From CAZPMO01 sp964587515 (GTDB taxonomy: Bacteria; Pseudomonadota; Alphaproteobacteria; MPNO01), in the NCBI GenBank assembly GCA_964587515.1, contig CAZPMO010000126.1, positions 1 to 14,062 of the forward strand: a stretch of 14,062 nucleotides of DNA. Reading direction: 5' to 3'. Of the stretch, positions 6,555 through 12,688 are shown one piece after another. The translations under genes and the position numbers were made by a program. A model generated the notes under the pieces. The model was not told the DNA's origin, did not search any database, and saw only the letters and a list, made by a program, of their open reading frames with translations. Each line of letters opens with the position of its first letter. Within the stretch, counting starts at the first letter, position 1.

Positions 6555-7089
6555 GCGCGGTGCATTGACAATTGGAGCCGCGAGTTCTCCCGTACTTTCG
6601 AACGCTATCCTTTATGATTTTGACTGCTTTGTTTCAGGAATTTGTTTGGCGAACCATGTCGCGTACTCAAGGTATGCGGATGATATCTTTTTGTCGACAA
6701 ATCAGCCAAACGTGTTGGCCGAAATTTTGGAAGCTGTGCGGACGGACTTACGAAATAGAGTTTCGCCTCGACTAACGATTAATGAAGGCAAAACCGTCTT
6801 TACGTCGAAAAAACGAAAACGAGTAGCTGCTGGCCTCGTCCTTACCTCCGATGGCCAGCTATCCATCGGTCGCGAGAAAAAACGATCAATTCGCACGATG
6901 ATCCACCTTTATGCGACGGGCATGCTTCCACCCGATGAAATTTCATATCTACGGGGCTACCTTGCTTTCGTAAATTCGGTTGAGCCGGATTTTATAGCGC
7001 GCGTTAAGCGAAAATTTGGCGGTGAGCTAATCAACGATCTCTTGCTAGTCGAACCCACCACGAGAAAGACCTATGGTAACGGCCAGTAG
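6514..7089 (+). pseudogene. Retron-type reverse transcriptase, N-terminal half deleted
   Basis: From about 6514 the frame reads TEIDIDTILHIVCKRG, then GALTIGAASSPVLSN (RT motif 4), RYADDIF (catalytic YADD at 6673-6684), and NEGKTVFTSKKRKRVAAGLVLT (the retron motif-7 region, usually VTGL). It ends with a basic C-terminal thumb, LRGYLAFVNSVEPDFIARVKRKFG. About 190 residues remain, whereas retron RTs are usually near 300-330. The fingers and first catalytic aspartate region, including the NAxxH motif, are missing. A stop codon in this frame at 6487-6489 and the absence of a good ATG rule out a normal start. The first usable start is a TTG at 6538. Both RT and effector lost sequence at the same point (6512-6516), so one deletion of roughly 1 kb explains both. 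It is very unlikely to be active. Confidence 0.85.
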
Positions 7090-7198
7090 CATCAACAACA
7101 ACGGTCACAAATAACTGCCATGCACTTCGGTTCGCTTTAAGGACGAATAGGCACGTTCGGGTTATACCCAACTCCTGTAGTAAACGCATCGTGTGTCC

Positions 7199-7227
7199 GC
7201 TGTTCCCGCACATGGGAGAATAATCAG
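7199..7227 (+). repeat. Right imperfect direct repeat flanking the retron island
   Basis: This is the partner of 5752-5780 (25 of 29 identical; mismatches at four transitions). Read in the amidohydrolase frame it gives LFPHMGE followed by TAA at 7221-7223, a displaced copy of that protein's C-terminus. The next three bases are the reversed stop codon of the acyl-CoA dehydrogenase gene (7224-7226). The two genes would therefore have abutted before the island arrived. Confidence 0.65.
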
Positions 7228-8339
7228 CCGGGCTCGATCCCGGTCAGGCGCGCGTAGCGGGCGCGGTGGGCGGCTTCGTTGCCGTATTGCGCGCCCAGCG
7301 CCATGGCGCGCTTGAGGTAGAGCCCGATATCGTGTTCGTCCGTAAAACCGATCGCGCCGTGCATCTGGATCGCCGACTTGCAGACATTGAGCGTCGCGGC
7401 CGAAGCCTTGGACTTTACGGCCGAGGCCATGGCCGCGTCGCCGCGGCCCGAATCCCACGCCGTCGCCGCCTGGAACAGCAGCGAACGCGTCGTCTCCACT
7501 TCGATATAGTCATTGACCGCGCGGTGTTGCAGCGCCTGGAAGCTGCCGATCGGCCGGTCGAACTGCTCGCGCACCTTGAGATATTCGACCGCCACGTCGA
7601 GCGCCTGGCCCATCACGCCGAGCATCTCCGCGCTCAGGCACAGCAGCATCCGGTCGAGGGTTTCGCCGGCCAGCGCCGGCGCCCGGTTGGTGCCCGCCAC
7701 CACGTGGCCCGCCGGCGCCGCGACGCCGCTCATGCGCAGCGCGCCAAAGCCGTCGCCGTCGACGGTCGCCGTGGTCTCGATGGTCAGCCCGTCGGCGTCG
7801 GCCGGCACATAGCACATGATCTCTCCGCTTCGGCCCAGGGCTGTCACCAGGAATCCGTCGGCGGCTGCGGCCGACGCGACGAACCGCTTCTCGCCCGCGA
7901 GGCGGTACCCATCACCATCGGTGGCCGCGACGGTTTCCGGCGCGCGATCGACCGCGTGCGCGCTTTCCGCCATGGCGGGCGTCACGATGGTCTCGCCCGC
8001 CGTGATGCGCGCCAGCAAATTCTCGCGCAGTTCGGCGCTGTCGCCGTCGGCGATGGCGCGCGCCGCCACCGCGCCCGCGCCCACCGGGTCCGTCATCAGC
8101 CCGCGCCCGGCCTGTTCGAGCACCAGCGCAAGCTCGGTCATGCCGAGGCCGAAGCCGCCGGCCTCTTCCGGCGTCAGGATGGCGAACCAGCCGGCTTCCG
8201 CGATTTCATTCCACAGCGCGCGGTCGAGGCCGTCGGCCTCGCGCAGCGCCCGCACCCGGTCCGGCCCCGCGCCGCGCTCGACCAGCGTTACCGCGCTGTC
8301 CTGCAAGAGCTTCTGTTCGTCGGAAAGAAGGAGTTCCAT
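7224..8339 (-). CDS. Acyl-CoA dehydrogenase family protein
   Basis: This 371-residue flavoprotein is predicted to introduce a double bond next to the CoA thioester, passing electrons to an electron-transfer flavoprotein. It shows the N-terminal helical domain (LLLSDEQKLLQDSAVTLVER) and a middle b-domain around 115-210. The C-terminal FAD/dimer segment is REQFDRPIGSFQALQH at 257-272. The ending QMHGAIGFTDEHDIGLYLKRA (325-345) is typical of the FadE-like groups acting on polycyclic or steroid side-chain CoA esters. Those enzymes often work as two-gene heterotetramers, but no partner ACAD is adjacent here. The ATG at 8339 lies 8 nt after the acyl-CoA synthetase stop, so it is the last gene of that operon. 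The frame stays open far upstream, but that part is antisense to the synthetase frame and was discarded. Its ribosome site is weak. Confidence 0.92.
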   Translation of the reverse strand: MELLLSDEQKLLQDSAVTLVERGAGPDRVRALREADGLDRALWNEIAEAGWFAILTPEEAGGFGLGMTELALVLEQAGRGLMTDPVGAGAVAARAIADGDSAELRENLLARITAGETIVTPAMAESAHAVDRAPETVAATDGDGYRLAGEKRFVASAAAADGFLVTALGRSGEIMCYVPADADGLTIETTATVDGDGFGALRMSGVAAPAGHVVAGTNRAPALAGETLDRMLLCLSAEMLGVMGQALDVAVEYLKVREQFDRPIGSFQALQHRAVNDYIEVETTRSLLFQAATAWDSGRGDAAMASAVKSKASAATLNVCKSAIQMHGAIGFTDEHDIGLYLKRAMALGAQYGNEAAHRARYARLTGIEPG

Positions 8340-8347
8340 GGCTTGTT

Positions 8348-9916
8348 CTAACTTTTTGCGGTTGCCGCTTCGGGTTGCGTCTCGAAATCGTCGGCGACGC
8401 TGGCGCGCAGCACCTGTTTCTGAATCTTGCCGCTGCTGGTGCGGGGCAGGGCGTCGATGAAACGCACGAATTTCGGTTTCTTGTAGCTCGCGATGCAGTC
8501 GCGGCAATGATCGATCAGGGCCTCGGCGCCGACCTCGCCGCCGTCTTCCAGCTCGACGAACGCGAACACGGATTCGCCGAACTCGGGATCGGGCACCCCG
8601 ATCACGGCGGCGTCGGCGACCGCATCGTGCGAGGACAGCGCCAGTTCGACCTCTTTCGAGTAAATGTTCAGCCCGCCGGACACGATCATGTCCTTGGCGC
8701 GGTCGACGAAATAGAGATAGCCGTCCTCGTCCTGGCGGAACACGTCGCCGGTGCGGATCCAGCCCTCGGGAAGGATGGTCTCCGCGTTGGCCTCGGGACG
8801 CTTGTAATATTCGCGCATGGTCAGCCCCTCGCCGGGCATGCCGCAGCGCACCAGCACCTCGCCGGCCTCGCCGGGGGGCACATCGACCAGGTTCTCGTCG
8901 ACAATGCGAATCTCGACGCCCGGCACCGGGCGGCCCACCGACTCGCCGTGGGTGGCCTGCTCCTCGGGGCGCAGGTTCGCGACGAAACCGGACTCGGTCT
9001 GGGCGTAGAAGCTGTAAATATTCAAGTCGGGCAACGCCTTCAGGAGCCGTTGCTTGAGCGGCATCGGGAATACCTCGCCGGTCGCCATGATCGAGCGCAG
9101 CGTCTTGCACGCCTCCGGCCGGCGTTCGATCTCCGGCGCCAGAATGCGCATGATGGTGGGGACGCCGCCGACGATGGTTATGCGCTCGCGCTCGATCAGA
9201 TCGACCGCCTCGCGCGGATCCAGACGCGACATAATCACGATCGCCGATCCGGTGCAGAACATGTTGGCGACGCGGCCGAGCCCGGTGCGGTGCGCCATGG
9301 GCGAGGTCACCAGGGTGCGGTCCGCGCCGGTCATGCCGCATTCGACCGGGTTCATCATCCCGTGCACGATCACCATGTTGCGATGGGTGGCGATGGCGCC
9401 CTTGGGCCGGCCGGTGGTGCCCGACGTGTAGCCGATCGCGCAATCGTCGTCGTAGGGGGGCAAAGGCGGCGGGTCCTCGGGCGCGCCGGCGGCGATCATT
9501 CCCTCCATGCCCAACTCGCCGGCGGCCGGCGCGTCGATGGCGATCATGCGCGGGTTGGAGAGGTTGCGCGCCGCTTCGCGCGCGGCGTCACGGAACTCCG
9601 GCGCGAAGAAGATGATATTCGGCTCACAATCCTCGAAGATGAACGTGACTTCCTGGGTGGTCAGCCGCGTCGAGATTGGCACGATCAGCCCGCCGGCCAG
9701 CATCACCCCGGCCATCGCCTCGACCAGCTCGGCCGAGTTGGGCAGATAGAGCGCCACCCGGTCGCCTCTTTTCAGCCCCTCGTCGAACAGGGCGTTGGCG
9801 AGCCGGTTGGCGCGCGCCTTCAGCTCGCCGAACGTGATGCGTCTGTCGCCGCAGATCACCGCCTCGCGGTCCGGATAGCGCATCGCGCAATCCTTCAGCA
9901 TCACGCCGAGGTTCAT
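8348..9916 (-). CDS. AMP-dependent acyl-CoA synthetase/ligase
   Basis: This 522-residue adenylate-forming enzyme activates a carboxylic acid to its CoA thioester using ATP. All signature motifs are present: YTSGTTGRPKG at 163-173 (phosphate loop), YAQTE in the middle, GWIRTGD (ATP ribose contact), the hinge region DRAKDMIVSGGLNIYSKEVE, and PRTSSGKIQK at 491-500 with the catalytic lysine K497. It resembles CaiC/FadD-type ligases for medium-chain or cyclic acids. The substrate pocket cannot be read reliably. The start at 9916 is backed by GGGAGGGG about 7 nt upstream. It follows the DUF35 gene after 52 bp that contain a strong symmetric hairpin. It is followed within 8 nt by the acyl-CoA dehydrogenase gene. 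It probably performs the first, activating step of the local pathway. Confidence 0.95.
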   Translation of the reverse strand: MNLGVMLKDCAMRYPDREAVICGDRRITFGELKARANRLANALFDEGLKRGDRVALYLPNSAELVEAMAGVMLAGGLIVPISTRLTTQEVTFIFEDCEPNIIFFAPEFRDAAREAARNLSNPRMIAIDAPAAGELGMEGMIAAGAPEDPPPLPPYDDDCAIGYTSGTTGRPKGAIATHRNMVIVHGMMNPVECGMTGADRTLVTSPMAHRTGLGRVANMFCTGSAIVIMSRLDPREAVDLIERERITIVGGVPTIMRILAPEIERRPEACKTLRSIMATGEVFPMPLKQRLLKALPDLNIYSFYAQTESGFVANLRPEEQATHGESVGRPVPGVEIRIVDENLVDVPPGEAGEVLVRCGMPGEGLTMREYYKRPEANAETILPEGWIRTGDVFRQDEDGYLYFVDRAKDMIVSGGLNIYSKEVELALSSHDAVADAAVIGVPDPEFGESVFAFVELEDGGEVGAEALIDHCRDCIASYKKPKFVRFIDALPRTSSGKIQKQVLRASVADDFETQPEAATAKS

Positions 9917-9933
9917 CGCTCGTCCCCTCCCTC

Positions 9934-9958
9934 AAAAAAGGGGACTGTCCCCTTTTTT
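9934..9958. terminator. Symmetric A/T-flanked hairpin, candidate bidirectional terminator
   Basis: Six A, four G, a 5-nt centre (actgt), four C and six T form a near-perfect palindrome. On either strand a GC stem is followed by a T-run. By shape this is a bidirectional intrinsic terminator. It lies between two co-directional genes of one cluster, DUF35 (ending at 9969) and the acyl-CoA synthetase (starting at 9916). It may split the cluster into two units or lower read-through. GGGGACnGTCCCC palindromes also occur as dispersed repeats in some proteobacteria, so an inserted REP-like unit is the alternative. Confidence 0.55.
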
Positions 9959-9968
9959 TCGGTGGTCA

Positions 9969-10379
9969 TCACGCCGGTTCGAAGGCGAAATAGTTGATGT
10001 CGTCGGACAGGGTCTCCCATGCCACCTTGACCTTCATGCCGACCTTCACGTCGTCGGCCTTGATGTTGATCAGATTGCCGATGATGCGCACGCCCTCGTC
10101 GAGCTCGATCAGCCCGACCAGATAGGGGGTCCGGTCGGCGAAGCCCGGCGGGCCCACATAGGTGTCGGTGTAGGAATAGAGCGTGCCCTTGCCGGACGTC
10201 TTCTGCCAGCGCAGGTTCCGTTTACCGGTGCGCACGCTGCAGGTGCGCGGCCAGAACTGATAGCGCCGCGAGACCGGATCGTATTGCAGCCAGAGCTGCT
10301 TCTTCTTCGCGCCGTCCCAGAACGGCTGCGAGCATTCGGTCGGTTTCGGCACCGGGCGGGGGGTTACCTTGGTGTTCAT
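9969..10379 (-). CDS. DUF35 OB-fold protein with degenerate zinc ribbon
   Basis: This 136-residue protein has the layout of DUF35 (ChsH2-like) proteins: an N-terminal helix ending in PFWDGAKKKQLWLQ, a short ribbon region, and an OB-fold (GKGTLYSYTDTYVGPPGF... PYLVGLIELDEGVRIIGNL). In typical members the ribbon holds four cysteines as CxxC and CxxC. Here those positions read D34, S37, C47 and R50, so zinc is probably not bound. DUF35 proteins act as partners or acyl-binding subunits of SCP2-type thiolases and Ltp2-type aldolases. The thiolase-like gene ends only 18 nt upstream, which supports a two-subunit enzyme. The ATG at 10379 has only a weak AGAGAG site. Confidence 0.88.
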   Translation of the reverse strand: MNTKVTPRPVPKPTECSQPFWDGAKKKQLWLQYDPVSRRYQFWPRTCSVRTGKRNLRWQKTSGKGTLYSYTDTYVGPPGFADRTPYLVGLIELDEGVRIIGNLINIKADDVKVGMKVKVAWETLSDDINYFAFEPA

Positions 10380-10397
10380 TGCTGCTGCTCTCTGACT

Positions 10398-11579
10398 CTA
10401 GTTTACCAGGACCATGGCGGTCGCCGAGCCCCAGTTGCGGCCGTAGGGGATCACGCCGATCCCAGTGACCAGGGCATTGCGCGGGCTCGGCACCTGCCGC
10501 CGTCCCGCTTCGCCCATGAGCTGGCGCACCGCCTCGACCAGATTGAGATTGCCGCCGGCGAGCCCGGGCTGGCCGCAGCCGATCTGGCCGCCGCCGGTGT
10601 TGATGGGCAGATCGCCCTTGGGTCCGAGATCGGTATCGCGCAGGAACTGCGAGCCCTGGCCCCGCTTGCAGAAACCCATCTGTTCGAGCTTCAGCATCAC
10701 CGCGATCAGGAAATCGTCATAGGGGTGCACCATGTCGATGTCCTTGGGCTTCAGCTTCGCTTTTTTCAGCGCGTCCGGCCCGGTGACCGAATGGCCGGTC
10801 TCCGTAATGTCGGGCGTCTGGTTGGCGCCGTTGAAATTGGTGATCTCCGAGTACGACAGCGGATAGACCCGGTTGGTGAAGCCGAGCCGGCGCGCGCGGC
10901 TGGTCTTCATCATCACCAGCCCGTTGGCGCCGTCGCAGAACATCACCGAATCCAGCAGCCTGAGCGGCGACGACACCTGACGCGAGTTCAGATAATCGTC
11001 GATCGTGATCTTCTTGCGGAACGGCTCGTAGGCGCACTTGTTGTGCACCGCGCCGTTGCGTTGGGCCACCGCCAGCGCGCCGAGCCCGGTGAAGTCGAGA
11101 TCATACTGCGCGCTGTAGCGGTTCATCAGCAGGCCGAACGCGCCGGGCGGCCCCATGATGCCGGTGGGCTCCCAGAACTCGTTGCGATAGGAGCCGTAAT
11201 TGACCCGGTTCTGGGTCGAAGGCGCGTCGGTGCCGATCAGCATCACCGTTTCACACAGCCCGTTCTGGATCGCCATCGCGGCGCGCGCGACATTGCCCGT
11301 GGCCGAAGCGCCGCCCAGATCGGTGGTCTGCAGCCAGGTCGGTGTCTGACCCAGATAGTCGGCGCAATAGTTCGACCAGAACGGGTTCGAGCATTCCGAC
11401 AGCGGCACCGTGAAGGACAGCCCGTCGAAATCGGACGGTCCCATCTTGGTCTTGCGGTAAAGCTCCTCGGCCACCTCCGCCGACAGTTCGTAGGCGGATT
11501 TGCCGGTGCGCCGGCCGATCTTGGTTTCGGCGTAGGCAACGATGCAGACATCCTTGTCCGCGAGAAAATTCTTTGCCAT
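10398..11579 (-). CDS. SCP2-type thiolase-like protein / Ltp2-like aldolase candidate
   Basis: This 393-residue thiolase-fold protein is cytoplasmic. The position of the usual nucleophilic cysteine reads LGGASATG (88-95), with no cysteine. The second active-site region reads VHPYDDF (284-290) where thiolases often have HDCF or HDAF. The last loop reads NTGGGQIGCGQPG (327-339), with Q337 replacing the catalytic histidine of GHP. Claisen cleavage by the classical mechanism is therefore unlikely. Proteins of this kind paired with DUF35 include Ltp2, which performs retro-aldol cleavage of beta-hydroxyacyl-CoA in steroid side-chain loss. The neighbouring hydratase would make just such a substrate. 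I infer, but cannot prove, a similar lyase role. The gene sits 30 nt after the hydratase and 18 nt before DUF35. GAAGGA lies about 12 nt before the ATG. Confidence 0.88.
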   Translation of the reverse strand: MAKNFLADKDVCIVAYAETKIGRRTGKSAYELSAEVAEELYRKTKMGPSDFDGLSFTVPLSECSNPFWSNYCADYLGQTPTWLQTTDLGGASATGNVARAAMAIQNGLCETVMLIGTDAPSTQNRVNYGSYRNEFWEPTGIMGPPGAFGLLMNRYSAQYDLDFTGLGALAVAQRNGAVHNKCAYEPFRKKITIDDYLNSRQVSSPLRLLDSVMFCDGANGLVMMKTSRARRLGFTNRVYPLSYSEITNFNGANQTPDITETGHSVTGPDALKKAKLKPKDIDMVHPYDDFLIAVMLKLEQMGFCKRGQGSQFLRDTDLGPKGDLPINTGGGQIGCGQPGLAGGNLNLVEAVRQLMGEAGRRQVPSPRNALVTGIGVIPYGRNWGSATAMVLVN

Positions 11580-11609
11580 GTGTTTTGCGATCCTTCTCCG
11601 GTTTTCGCT

Positions 11610-12485
11610 CTATTGTCCCTTGAACTTCGGCGTGCGCCGTTCGGCGAACGCGCTCAACCCCTCGGCGCGGTCCTCCGACCAGGTCAGCAGATAGGAGATA
11701 TCCGCCTCCTGCTGGAAGCCCTGGGTCAGCGTCATGTCCAGGCCGCGGTCGATCGACTGTTTGGACATCATGATCGAGAGCGGCCCGATCTTCGACATCG
11801 CCTCGACGATCTCGCGCGCCTTGGTCAGCGCCTGGCCCTTGGCCACGGCGTGGTTGACGATGCGGTACTCCTTGGCCTCGGCGGCGCCGATGCGGCGCGC
11901 GGTCCAGATCATTTCCTTGGCCAGCGCGGCGCCGATCAGGCGCGGCAGGTTCTGGGTGCCGCCGGCGCCCGGGATCAGATTGTGGCGGCCTTCGGGCAGA
12001 CCGAACTGCGCCGCCTCGCCGGCGACGATCATGTCGCCGAACATGGCGAGTTCGAAACCGCCGCCCAGGCAATAGCCTTCGACCGCCGAGATCACCGGCT
12101 TGGTGTAGCCCTGGACGTATCGGAACAGCAGCCGGTTCTTGCGCGTGTTGTAGCGCGCCCGGTAATTGTCGTAACGGTCCTGCGGCCGGTCGGAGAAACC
12201 GGAAAGATCGGCGCCGGCGCAAAACGCACGCTCGTTGCCCTGGAAGATGACCGCGAGGATTTTGCGGTCAAGCTCAACCTCGGCCATCGCCTCCATGATC
12301 TCGCCGGCCATGTCTTCGTTCATGGCGTTGAGCTTTTCCGGCCGGTTGAAGGTGATTTCCAGCGCGCCCTTGCGTTTGGCGGTCAGGATCAGCTTGTACT
12401 TGCTCTTGGCCGTACTTTTTGCCTTCGTCGCCTTGGTCGCCTTCTTGCGCGCCGGTTTCTTTGCGGTCGCGGGTTTGCGTGCCAT
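11610..12485 (-). CDS. Enoyl-CoA hydratase/isomerase (crotonase) with Lys/Ala-rich N-terminal tail
   Basis: This 291-residue crotonase-family protein is predicted to hydrate a 2-enoyl-CoA. The oxyanion-hole segment FCAGADLSG is at 88-96. The catalytic core GGGFELAMFGD and LPEGRHNLIPGAGGTQ retains both glutamates (E145 and E165, equivalent to E144/E164 of rat hydratase), so true hydratase activity is expected. Residues 1-30 are an unusual basic tail built of AKK, ARKK, ATKATKAK and similar runs, like histone H1 or AlgP tails. The domain itself starts near residue 31. AGAGGA lies about 6 nt before the ATG, and there is no other Met until residue 55, so the tail is probably real. The gene heads a cluster read through the thiolase-like, DUF35, ligase and dehydrogenase genes. 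Confidence 0.93.
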   Translation of the reverse strand: MARKPATAKKPARKKATKATKAKSTAKSKYKLILTAKRKGALEITFNRPEKLNAMNEDMAGEIMEAMAEVELDRKILAVIFQGNERAFCAGADLSGFSDRPQDRYDNYRARYNTRKNRLLFRYVQGYTKPVISAVEGYCLGGGFELAMFGDMIVAGEAAQFGLPEGRHNLIPGAGGTQNLPRLIGAALAKEMIWTARRIGAAEAKEYRIVNHAVAKGQALTKAREIVEAMSKIGPLSIMMSKQSIDRGLDMTLTQGFQQEADISYLLTWSEDRAEGLSAFAERRTPKFKGQ

Positions 12486-12593
12486 GTCCGTCCTCTCATC
12501 CTTTGGTCGGGTCCGATGCGCGCGAGGCCGGCCATTGGACGTGGCGCGGTCTCGGGTCGCGATCGGATTTTGGAATTCGTGCCCCCGTTTAGG

Positions 12594-12612
12594 GCCGGCG
12601 TTCAGCGCCGGC
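12594..12612 (-). other. GC-rich stem-loop in the hydratase leader
   Basis: gccggcg (12594-12600) and cgccggc (12606-12612) form a perfect 7-bp stem with a 5-nt loop. It lies in the 203-bp gap between the monooxygenase stop and the hydratase start. No T-run follows on the minus strand. It could be a weak terminator for the monooxygenase or part of the hydratase leader RNA. Confidence 0.35.
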
Positions 12613-12622
12613 GCGTTAGTCC

Positions 12623-12654
12623 GAAATACTGGTGGGCGCGGCGAGACGTGTCAA
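12623..12654 (-). promoter_or_regulatory. Candidate promoter for the hydratase cluster
   Basis: On the minus strand a perfect TTGACA lies at 12654-12649. An AGTATT/TATTTC stretch lies 18-20 bp downstream, around 12623-12630. The -10 match is weak and the spacing is at the long end. It would give the hydratase-to-dehydrogenase cluster its own start, about 130 nt before the ATG and independent of the monooxygenase. Confidence 0.3.
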
Positions 12655-12688
12655 GCTGGGCTGGGGTCGGTGGCGTCTCGATTTTCGT

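Larger units (their letters stand above)
5781..7198. mobile_element. Decayed retron island
   Basis: This segment of about 1.4 kb is visibly AT-richer than its surroundings, with different codon use. It separates two catabolic genes that otherwise meet tail to tail. In order it holds: a GC-rich stem-loop (5785-5825), about 150 bp with nothing recognisable, a candidate promoter (5977-6006), a candidate msr-msd RNA (6013-6187), the 5' part of an effector gene (6192-6512), the 3' part of a reverse transcriptase gene (from about 6514 to 7089), and about 110 bp without recognisable content (7090-7198). Imperfect 29-bp direct repeats flank it. No integrase, transposase or terminal inverted repeat was seen, so how it arrived is unknown. 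Confidence 0.7.

Noticed and set aside
6192..7089. A programmed frameshift joining effector and RT as one protein
   Set aside because: The missing parts are the effector C-terminus and the RT N-terminus. A frameshift would not restore these, and no slippery heptamer is seen near 6512.
5781..7198. An integrase or transposase gene that carried the island
   Set aside because: Reading the island's frames gives only the effector and RT pieces. Nothing resembles a tyrosine or serine recombinase or a DDE transposase.
7090..7198. A tRNA or att fragment around the gggttataccc palindrome near 7159-7169
   Set aside because: No acceptor stem, anticodon loop or TPsiC match could be assembled.
8340..9443. 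The N-terminal extension of the acyl-CoA dehydrogenase frame up to 9443, as a possible fusion protein
   Set aside because: This part overlaps the acyl-CoA synthetase in another frame and is low-complexity Arg/Gly-rich. The dehydrogenase fold begins exactly at the ATG at 8339.
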